DNA of 64,000 nucleotides from Aciditerrimonas ferrireducens. GTDB taxonomy: Bacteria > Actinomycetota > Acidimicrobiia > Acidimicrobiales > UBA8190. A model generated the notes under the pieces. It searched no databases. It saw only the letters and a program-made list of their open reading frames with translations, and was not told the DNA's origin. Below are positions 58,028-64,000 of the stretch, one piece after another. The DNA is taken from contig NZ_JAKHEX010000002.1 in assembly GCF_023130475.1 (NCBI RefSeq), positions 62,001-126,000 on the forward strand, written 5' to 3'. Both the position numbers and the translations under genes were made by a program. The first letter of the stretch is position 1. Every line of letters begins with the position of its first letter.

Positions 58028-59182
58028 TCAGTACGAGCGGGGCAAGCCCAAGCTGTGCTGGGCCACGAAGTTCAGGACCATCTCCCTGCTGACCGGGGCG
58101 GTCTTGAGCAGCCGGGCCAAACCCCAGAGGTCGGCCAGGCCCACGTCCCGGGTGAGCCCCAGGCCCCCGTGGGTCTGGATGGCCCGGTCCAAGCACTCGA
58201 GACTGGCGTCGGCTGCTGCGAGCTTCGCCATGTTGGCCCACTCCCCGGCCTCGACCCCGTGGTCGTAGCACCAGGCCGCCCGCTGCATCATGAGCCGGGC
58301 CAGTTCGAGGTGGACCTTGGCTTCGGCCAGGGGGTGGGCCAGGCCCTGGTGGGAACCGATCGGGACGTCCCAGACCCGTCGTTCGCGGGCGTAGGCCGCG
58401 GCCTTCTCCAGGGCGTAGCGGCCGATCCCAACCGAGAGGGCGGCGGCGGTGATCCGCTCGGGGTTCAGGCCCACGAAGACCTGGCGGAGGCCCTGGTGCT
58501 CGGTCCCGACGAGGTGATCTGCGGGTACCGCCACGTCGTCGAGGTACACGGTGAACTGCTTCTCCGGTGAGCAGATCTCGACCGGGATGGGGGCGAGGGA
58601 CACCCCCGGCGCCGCGAGGTCCACGACGAACAGGGAGAGCTGGGCCCGGCCCGTCGCCGGGTCCGTGCCGGTGCGGGCGACGACGAGGACCGCCTCGGCC
58701 TGGTCGCAACCGGAGATGAAGTACTTCGTCCCCGAGAGCCGGTAGACGTCCCCGTCGCGACGGGCCTGGACCGAGATGCGGTGGCTGTTGGAGCCGGCGT
58801 CGGGTTCGGTGATGGCGAACGCCATGGTGAGCTCGCCGGTGGCGAAGCGGGGCAGCCAGCGTCTTTGCTGCTCGGGGGTGCCACAGCGAGCGATGATCGA
58901 CGCGCAGATGGCCGGAGAGACGATGAGGAGCAGCAGGGGGCAACCAGCGGCCGCGAGCTCCTCGCAGACGATCGCCAGCTCGACGATCCCCCCGCCCCCG
59001 CCGCCGAACTCCTCGGGCACGGCCACCCCGAGGAGCCCCGCCTCGCCGAGGGCGCGCCAGAGCTCGTCGAGCTTCGTGCCCTGACGAGCAGCGGCGGTGA
59101 AGGCCTGGTGGCCGTACTCGGCGGCCAGCTTGGCGACCGCCTGGCGGAGCAGGGCGTGCTCCTCGGCTTCCTGGAAGTCCAC
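58028..59182 (-). CDS. Acyl-CoA dehydrogenase
   Basis: FAD enzyme introducing a trans-2,3 double bond into an acyl-CoA; 384 residues. The N-terminal helical domain, AFAITEPDAGSNS, the FAD-contact GTKYFISG and the C-terminal QTHGGLGLTRDVGLADLWGLAR are standard. The end APVSREMVLNFVAQHSLGLPRSY is typical of a FadE subgroup; the usual EGTxE catalytic base segment is replaced there, so the base cannot be assigned. Ribosome site GGGAGG 10 nt before the GTG. Divergent from glmU. Confidence 0.92.
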   Translation of the reverse strand: MDFQEAEEHALLRQAVAKLAAEYGHQAFTAAARQGTKLDELWRALGEAGLLGVAVPEEFGGGGGGIVELAIVCEELAAAGCPLLLLIVSPAICASIIARCGTPEQQRRWLPRFATGELTMAFAITEPDAGSNSHRISVQARRDGDVYRLSGTKYFISGCDQAEAVLVVARTGTDPATGRAQLSLFVVDLAAPGVSLAPIPVEICSPEKQFTVYLDDVAVPADHLVGTEHQGLRQVFVGLNPERITAAALSVGIGRYALEKAAAYARERRVWDVPIGSHQGLAHPLAEAKVHLELARLMMQRAAWCYDHGVEAGEWANMAKLAAADASLECLDRAIQTHGGLGLTRDVGLADLWGLARLLKTAPVSREMVLNFVAQHSLGLPRSY

Positions 59183-59229
59183 GTCGAACGACCTCCCGGG
59201 ACTGGCAACGCTGCGACCCGCCGCCCTGA

Positions 59230-59235
59230 CAGACT
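59230..59235 (+). promoter_or_regulatory. -10-like box CAGACT for glmU
   Basis: CAGACT lies 6 nt before the ATG of glmU at 59242. Confidence 0.45.
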
Positions 59236-59241
59236 AGGTCC

Positions 59242-60438
59242 ATGGCCTACCGACCGCTGGCTGCCGTGGTCCTGGCCGCCGGGGACGGTACCCGGATGCG
59301 CTCGGACCGACCCAAGCCCGTGCACCGCCTCTGCGGCCGGCCCATGGTCCTCTACGTGCTCGACGCCCTGGCCGAGCTCCCGGTGGAGGAAGTGGTGGTG
59401 GTGGTCGGCCACCGGGGGGAGTGGGTCTCGAAGGCGGTGACCGAGCAGGCCCCGGCAGGCTTGTCCCTGACCTTCGTGGAGCAGCCCGAGCGTCGGGGCA
59501 CGGCGGACGCCCTGGCCGTCGGCCTGACCGCCCTGTCGGACCGGATGAGCGAGGCCGACGGGGACGTGCTGGTCCTCCCCGGGGACGCCCCGCTGCTGCG
59601 GGCCGAGACCCTGGCGACCCTGATCCGGGTCCATCGACTCGAGGAGGCGGCAGCCACGCTCTTGACCACCCGGGTCGAGGAGGCCAGTGCCGGGCTGCGG
59701 GTGGTCCGGGGCAAGGACGGCAGCGTCGTCGAGGTGGTCCCGGCTGCCGACACCCACCGGCTCGCGGAGGCGGGGGCGACGCCGGCCGGTCGGGGGAGCG
59801 CACGACGCCGCCCGGGCCGATCAGGAGGAGCTACGGAGGACGCCGGCGAGGACCCGAGTGCCCCCCCGGCGAGCCATGTGGAGGTGGCGACCACCGTCCA
59901 CTGCTTCCGGCACGGGGTCCTGGCCCCAGCCCTCCGGCGCATCGGACCGTCGGGGCGCGACGGGGAGCACCACCTGGCCGATGTGTACGGGGTCCTGTCG
60001 GGCGCGGGCTACTCCCTCGCCTCGGTGCCCCTCTCGGACCCCGAGGAAGCAGCCGGGGTGAACGACCGGGCGCAGCTGGCCGTCGCCGAGGCGGAACTGC
60101 GCCGACGGATCAATCTGGAGTGGATGCGCAAGGGGGTCACCATGTGGGACCCGGCCCGGACCTACGTCGACGCCACGGTGCAGCTGGCTCCCGAGACGGT
60201 CCTCCTGCCCGGGGTCATCCTGCAGGGTGCCACCGTGGTGGGCACCGGGGCCGAGATCGGGCCGGACTGCCTGCTGGTGGACTGCGAGGTGGGTGCCGGC
60301 GCCCGGGTGGTCGCCAGCCACGCCCGGCACGCCCGGATCGGCGAGGGGGCGATGGTCGGGCCGTTCGTGGCCCTGGCCGAGGGGGCCGTGGTGGGAGACG
60401 GCGACCAGCTCCGGCCCCCCGGTCCCCAGGCCGCCTGA
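59242..60438 (+). CDS. glmU: GlmU-like N-acetylglucosamine-1-phosphate uridyltransferase, truncated acetyltransferase half
   Basis: Makes UDP-GlcNAc from GlcNAc-1-phosphate and UTP. The pyrophosphorylase domain is complete: LAAGDGTRMRSDRPKPVH, EQPERRGTADA, GDAPLL. It has a low-complexity insertion at about 176-206. The left-handed helix starts (GVTMWDPARTYVDATVQLAPETVLLPGVIL) but stops at residue 398, where normal GlmU has 450-480. The region that carries the acetyltransferase residues (E. coli Lys351, His363, Tyr366, Asn377, Asn386) is therefore absent or partly absent. GlcN-1-P acetylation would need another enzyme. Confidence 0.88.
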   Translation: MAYRPLAAVVLAAGDGTRMRSDRPKPVHRLCGRPMVLYVLDALAELPVEEVVVVVGHRGEWVSKAVTEQAPAGLSLTFVEQPERRGTADALAVGLTALSDRMSEADGDVLVLPGDAPLLRAETLATLIRVHRLEEAAATLLTTRVEEASAGLRVVRGKDGSVVEVVPAADTHRLAEAGATPAGRGSARRRPGRSGGATEDAGEDPSAPPASHVEVATTVHCFRHGVLAPALRRIGPSGRDGEHHLADVYGVLSGAGYSLASVPLSDPEEAAGVNDRAQLAVAEAELRRRINLEWMRKGVTMWDPARTYVDATVQLAPETVLLPGVILQGATVVGTGAEIGPDCLLVDCEVGAGARVVASHARHARIGEGAMVGPFVALAEGAVVGDGDQLRPPGPQAA

Positions 60439-60461
60439 GGGAACGACGCCGGAGGGGTTGC

Positions 60462-60467
60462 TAGCGT
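60462..60467 (+). promoter_or_regulatory. -10-like box TAGCGT for prs
   Basis: TAGCGT lies 7 nt before the GTG of prs at 60475, in the 36-nt gap after glmU. Confidence 0.45.
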
Positions 60468-60474
60468 CGGGCGC

Positions 60475-61845
60475 GTGGAGCTCGTCCCTCGCCGCCGCCT
60501 GGAGCTGTTCTCCGGCCGATCGCATCCCGAGCTGGCCCAGGAGATCGCCGAGCACCTGGGGGTCCGGCTCGGGGAGGCGAACCTGCGGGAGTTCTCGAAC
60601 GGGGAGATCCACTGCCGCTACGGCAGCTCGGTGCGGGGCACCGACGTCTTCATCGTGCAGACCCACTGCAACCCGGTGAACGACGCCCTCATGGAGCAGC
60701 TCATCATGATCGACGCGGCGAAACGGGCGTCGGCGAAGCGGATCACGGCGGTCTGTCCCTACTACGGCTACTCCCGCCAGGACCGGAAGGCGACCGGACG
60801 GGAGCCGATCACCGCCAAGCTGGTGGCGGACATGCTGCAGACCGCCGGGGCCGACCGCGTGGTGAGCGTGGACCTGCACTCGGGCCAGATCCAGGGGTTC
60901 TTCGACCTTCCCTTCGACCACCTGACCGCCATGCCGGTCCTCCTCGCCGAGCTCCGCCGGCACGGCACCGACGACCTGGTGGTCGTCGCCCCCGACGCCG
61001 GCCGGGTGAAGGTGGCCGAGCGCTACAGCCAGCAGCTCAACACCGACCTGGCGCTGGTGCACAAGCGTCGGCCCCGGGGCACGGCCAACGAGGTCGAGGC
61101 CCTCCACGTGGTCGGCGAGGTGGAAGGGCGGACCTGCGTGCTGATCGACGACATGATCGACACGGCCGGCACCATCTGCGCGGCAGCCGAGCTCTTGGTG
61201 GAGCACGGGGCGGCCGACGTCTGGGCCATGGCCACCCACGCCCTGCTCTCCGATCCGGCCCTGGAGCGCCTCGAGAAGGCCCCGATCTCGAAGGTGGTGG
61301 TCACCAACACCCTGCCGGTCCCTCCCGAGCGGCGCATCGAGAAGCTCGAGGTGCTCTCCGTCGCAGGGCTCATCGCCGACGCCATCGACGCCGTCTTCGA
61401 GGGCCTGACCCCGGCGCCGGCCGGTCGTCCGGCACAGGGCCCCGCGGCCCTCAGCTCGGGGGTGGGGCGGCGGGCAGGGCCCGCCAGTCGGCCAGGCACG
61501 GGCCGCTTCGCCGCTGCTTGGCCCGGTACATGGCGGTGTCCGCGGCGGCCACCAGCCCGTCGCCGGGGGTCGCGGGGTCGGCGGTCCAGGCCACGCCGAT
61601 GCTGGCGGTCACCGTCAGCCGGTGCCCCTCGAGGAGGATCGGTTCGGCGAGGCGGGCGGCGAGGACCTCGGCCAGGGCCAGCCCGTCGGCCGCCCGGCGC
61701 ACCCCCGGGGCGACCACGAGGAACTCGTCGCCCCCGATCCGACCGACCACGTCCCCGGCCCGGACCGACTCCTGGAGGCGGCGTGCCGCCACGCACAACA
61801 GCTGGTCGCCGGCCCGGTGCCCGAGACGGTCGTTCACCGCCTTGA
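60475..61845 (+). CDS. prs: Ribose-phosphate pyrophosphokinase (PRPP synthase) with C-terminal read-on
   Basis: Makes PRPP from ribose 5-phosphate and ATP. Residues 1-315 are a normal class I enzyme: FSNGEIHCRY, PYYGYSRQDRK, DLHSGQIQGFFD, VVVAPDAGRVK and the PRPP loop VLIDDMIDTAGT. The family ends near IADAIDAVFEG, about 317 residues. Here no in-frame stop follows, and the frame runs another 140 residues of Arg/Pro/Gly-rich sequence that is antisense to the PAS-GGDEF gene for 395 bp. In the +1 frame a TGA occurs at once after FEG, so a one-base indel would restore a normal end. Confidence 0.93.
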   Translation: MELVPRRRLELFSGRSHPELAQEIAEHLGVRLGEANLREFSNGEIHCRYGSSVRGTDVFIVQTHCNPVNDALMEQLIMIDAAKRASAKRITAVCPYYGYSRQDRKATGREPITAKLVADMLQTAGADRVVSVDLHSGQIQGFFDLPFDHLTAMPVLLAELRRHGTDDLVVVAPDAGRVKVAERYSQQLNTDLALVHKRRPRGTANEVEALHVVGEVEGRTCVLIDDMIDTAGTICAAAELLVEHGAADVWAMATHALLSDPALERLEKAPISKVVVTNTLPVPPERRIEKLEVLSVAGLIADAIDAVFEGLTPAPAGRPAQGPAALSSGVGRRAGPASRPGTGRFAAAWPGTWRCPRRPPARRRGSRGRRSRPRRCWRSPSAGAPRGGSVRRGGRRGPRPGPARRPPGAPPGRPRGTRRPRSDRPRPRPGPTPGGGVPPRTTAGRRPGARDGRSPP

Positions 61846-63160
61846 ACCCGTTCAGGTCCACGAAGAGCACCGCCAGTCCGCCGGGACGGCGGCCCGACCG
61901 GGCGAGGGCCTCCTCGAGGGCGGCGAAGGTCGAGGCCCGGTTGCGGCACTCGGTGAGCGGGTCGTAGGTCGCCTGCTGCTCGAGCTCCCGCCGGAGCCGC
62001 ACGCTGAGCGTCACGTCCTCGACGCAGCCCACCAGGCCGTCGAACGCACTGGGCTCGGCGGCGGGGGCCCCGTGGAGGGGCCGGAGCCGGACCAGGCAGG
62101 TGCGCAGCTCGCTGCCGGCCACCACCCGGACCTCGAGGTCCTTCGGGCTTCCCCCGAGGGCGTCGGCGAGCGCCTGCTCGATGGCCGGGTGGTCCTCGGG
62201 CAGGACATGGTCGAAGAGCCGGGCGAGGCTGGCGGTGCGGGGAGCGGCGAGGATCCGGTGGAGCTGGTCGTTCGCGAAGAGCAGGTGGCCTCGCTGGTCG
62301 GCGTGCAGCAGGCCGAGGGGTACGGTCTCGGCCAGCTGGGCCAGGAGGCGTTCCCGGGCCTCGAGGGCCTGGTGGGCGGCCATCTCGTCGGAGATGTCGA
62401 CCATGTCGGCCACGATCTGGCCCGGCGGAGCTCCTGGTGGGCTGGCGGCCGGGTCGGGATCGTCGAGGTGGTTGTGGTTCGTGATCTCCAGCCAGACCCA
62501 GCGGCCGTCCCGGTGGCGATGCCGGAGGCGGACCCGTCGGCCGGTGCCGGGGGTCTCGAGGAGGTCCAGCCAGTTGGCGATGGCCAGCTCCTGGTCCTCG
62601 GGGTGGACCAGTTCCAGGGAGCGATGCCCCACGAGCTCCTCGGGTCGCCAGCCCAGGATGCGGGGCAGGGCGTCGTCCACCCAGGTGAAGACGGCCGAGG
62701 CGTCCTTCGTGGCCCGGGCGACCCGGGGCGGGGTCGGGGCCTGGGCGGCCCGGACCAGGGACGCCGTCTCGTTCTCGAGGTCGCCGGCGAAGACCAGCAC
62801 GATGACCCCGTGCTCCCGTCGGACGTCGACGGCGAAGACCGTGACCGGCTGCCCGGGGTCCTCGACCCGGCGGACCGGGGCGCTGGCACAGCCCGCGGCC
62901 CGAGCCCGGGCGTAGAGGTCGACGAGGACCACCCGGTCGGCGGGCATCACGAGGTCCAAGGTGGTGGGGATGAGCAGGGGGCGGTGACGGCCGAGGGGCA
63001 CCGTGGCGGGGACCGGCACCGCCACCCCCGAACCGTTGATGGCCGCGACGTCGGCGTCGGGATGCGTCTCGAGGAGGACCGCGAGGGCCTGGCCGGTGTC
63101 CAGCGGCCCCCCGCGCCGACCCCGGGACCCATCGGCTTCGCTCGACCGCCCTTCCCCCAC
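61451..63160 (-). CDS. PAS-PAS-GGDEF diguanylate cyclase
   Basis: About 569 residues. The N-terminal region (to about 130) is PAS-like but divergent; a clear PAS/PAC follows (ILGWRPEELVGHRSLELVHPEDQ ... RHRDGRWVWLEITNHNHLDD), then a second PAS (ETVPLGLLHADQRGHLLFANDQ). The GGDEF domain has DPLTECRNRAST, FVDLNGFKAVNDRLGHRAGD, an I-site RAGD and intact GGDEF in GRIGGDEFLVV, so active and product-inhibited c-di-GMP synthesis is likely. The start is uncertain (GTG 63160 used; GTG 63238 possible). It is tail to tail with prs and diverges from rplY. Confidence 0.88.
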   Translation of the reverse strand: MGEGRSSEADGSRGRRGGPLDTGQALAVLLETHPDADVAAINGSGVAVPVPATVPLGRHRPLLIPTTLDLVMPADRVVLVDLYARARAAGCASAPVRRVEDPGQPVTVFAVDVRREHGVIVLVFAGDLENETASLVRAAQAPTPPRVARATKDASAVFTWVDDALPRILGWRPEELVGHRSLELVHPEDQELAIANWLDLLETPGTGRRVRLRHRHRDGRWVWLEITNHNHLDDPDPAASPPGAPPGQIVADMVDISDEMAAHQALEARERLLAQLAETVPLGLLHADQRGHLLFANDQLHRILAAPRTASLARLFDHVLPEDHPAIEQALADALGGSPKDLEVRVVAGSELRTCLVRLRPLHGAPAAEPSAFDGLVGCVEDVTLSVRLRRELEQQATYDPLTECRNRASTFAALEEALARSGRRPGGLAVLFVDLNGFKAVNDRLGHRAGDQLLCVAARRLQESVRAGDVVGRIGGDEFLVVAPGVRRAADGLALAEVLAARLAEPILLEGHRLTVTASIGVAWTADPATPGDGLVAAADTAMYRAKQRRSGPCLADWRALPAAPPPS

Positions 63161-63263
63161 GACAAGGGTGTCGGCGGCCGGGCCTCGCGTCTGGAGGACT
63201 ATCCTGGCGTGGCTCCTCCGGGCCCCCGGGGTGAGCACCAGGGCACGACGCAGGAGCGGAGCG

Positions 63264-63869
63264 ATGGCTGAGATCGAGCTGCGGGCGGAGACCGGGCGAC
63301 CGGTCGGGTCGGCGGCGGCCCGGCGGCTGCGCCGGGAGGGCAAGGTGCCGGGTGTGGTCTACGGCCACGGGGTCGAGGGCCTGCCGGTGGCGGTGGCCGC
63401 CCGGGACCTGCGGGCCGCGTTCTCCACCGCTGCCGGGCTGAACGCGGTGCTCGCCCTGGACGTGGACGGCCGGCGCTACCTGGCCTTGGCGAGGGAGCTC
63501 CAGCGCCACCCGGTGCGGGGCACCCTCCTCCACGTGGACTTCCAGGTCGTGAACCCCGACGAGCGGGTCACCGCCGAGGTGCCCGTCACCTTGGTCGGCG
63601 AGGCGGTCGAGGTGGCCCACGCCGACGGGGTGGTCGACCAGGAGCTCTTCACCGTGCCGGTGACGGCCACCCCCGGTGGGCTGCCCTCGGCGATCGAGGT
63701 CGACGTCTCGGGCCTGACGGTCGGCGGCGTCATCCGGGTGGCCGACCTGCGGCTCCCGGCGGGGGCGACCTGCGAGCTGGACCCTGACACGGTGGTCGTG
63801 ACGGGCGGCGCCGGCCAGCGCAGCGAGGAGGGCGAGGCCGAGGTGGCCGAGGACAGCGCCGAGGGGTGA
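63264..63869 (+). CDS. rplY: 50S ribosomal protein L25/general stress protein Ctc
   Basis: 5S rRNA-binding protein of the long CTC type, 201 residues. The N-terminal L25 domain (1-92: RRLRREGKVPGVVYGHG, LLHVDFQVVN) is followed by the beta-rich TL5/CTC domain (95-185: PVTLVGEAVEV..GVVDQELFTVPVTATP..LPSAIEVDVSGL) and an acidic tail. CAGGAGCGGAG precedes the ATG; a TATCCT box at 63200 fits a leader of about 60 nt. The stop overlaps the pth start (GTGA). Confidence 0.95.
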   Translation: MAEIELRAETGRPVGSAAARRLRREGKVPGVVYGHGVEGLPVAVAARDLRAAFSTAAGLNAVLALDVDGRRYLALARELQRHPVRGTLLHVDFQVVNPDERVTAEVPVTLVGEAVEVAHADGVVDQELFTVPVTATPGGLPSAIEVDVSGLTVGGVIRVADLRLPAGATCELDPDTVVVTGGAGQRSEEGEAEVAEDSAEG

Positions 63870-64000
63870 GCCGGGGCGGCTGGCCGGTCCCCGAGGGGCC
63901 CTGTCCCGACCTGCTGGTCCTGGGGCTCGGCAACCCGGGCCGGGAGTTCGAGGGCACCCGGCACAACGTCGGGGCGGCCGCCGTGCGAGAGCTGGCCCGT
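63866..64000 (+). CDS. pth: Peptidyl-tRNA hydrolase (3' partial)
   Basis: The first 45 codons: a short leader then LLVLGLGNPGREFEGTRHNVGAAAV, the Pth signature with Asn and the catalytic His of TRHNVG. The enzyme frees tRNA from stalled peptidyl-tRNA. It is cut by the window's end. The rplY-pth order with coupled translation is common in bacteria. Confidence 0.93.
   Translation, partial: MSRGGWPVPEGPCPDLLVLGLGNPGREFEGTRHNVGAAAVRELAR

Overview
The window comes from a very GC-rich (clearly above 70% by eye) actinobacterium. A mycothione reductase (30663-32075) implies mycothiol metabolism, which is restricted to Actinobacteria. MurA carries the Asp-for-Cys replacement also known from mycobacteria. 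Three gene blocks follow orders I recall from mycobacteria: wecA/rfe - atpI - atpBEFHAGDC - murA; iscS - mnmA - ligA - gatC - gatA - gatB - ilvBNC; and glmU - prs - rplY - pth. I would guess a deep-branching actinobacterium such as Acidimicrobiia, but that assignment is inference. I found no transposase, integrase, phage gene, CRISPR array, rRNA or tRNA. No gene-free stretch exceeds about 300 bases; the largest gaps are 40143-40431, 16405-16689, 57153-57417 and 49518-49753.

Layout. 1-8615: the 3' end of a WecA-type glycosyltransferase, then the complete F1Fo ATP synthase operon. 8641-17202: cation efflux, a lone CbiD, a flavin-oxidoreductase-like protein, class II fructose bisphosphatase, MurA, the MeaB chaperone GTPase, GalT and a membrane protein. 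17199-23417: cysteine desulfurase, a membrane-linked diguanylate cyclase, a broken mnmA and DNA ligase. 23497-26749: a PASTA-type Ser/Thr kinase and an SDR/SCP2 lipid pair. 26906-32075: gatCAB, a CmtR-like cysteine-rich metal sensor and mycothione reductase. 32108-38751: branched-chain amino acid synthesis (ilvD, then ilvBNC behind an attenuator), interrupted by a repeat-rich surface protein and an ATP-grasp remnant. 38766-49517: a Tat-exported lipoprotein phosphoesterase, an amino acid permease, SerC and an aspartate aminotransferase back to back, a degenerate GGDEF protein, a frameshifted GH18 protein, a PIN-TRAM membrane protein and a low-complexity secreted protein. 49754-57966: split transhydrogenase, an EAL phosphodiesterase, PspA with its partner, small metabolic genes and a lipoprotein. 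58028-64000: acyl-CoA dehydrogenase, a truncated GlmU, PRPP synthase, a PAS-GGDEF protein, ribosomal protein L25 and the start of Pth.

Main points for a second look. (1) Fourteen start codons lie 5-7 nt after a -10-like hexamer (TANNNT, CAGACT or CATACT), which points to widespread leaderless transcription. (2) An ilvB attenuator can be read directly: leaderless promoter, 13-residue leader peptide with a rare GTA valine codon, hairpin, terminator. (3) Several genes look damaged or altered: mnmA (about 60 bp lost, frame changed), the GH18 gene (frame changes at a G6 run), GlmU (no acetyltransferase active site), an ATP-grasp remnant, and a PRPP synthase frame running 395 bp antisense into its neighbour. 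(4) Four c-di-GMP-type proteins occur in 64 kb, one with a degenerate GGDEF site. I saw no wholly new multi-gene system. The most novel candidates are the degenerate GGDEF protein, the DGC with a C-terminal membrane anchor and proline-rich tail, and the low-complexity surface proteins.
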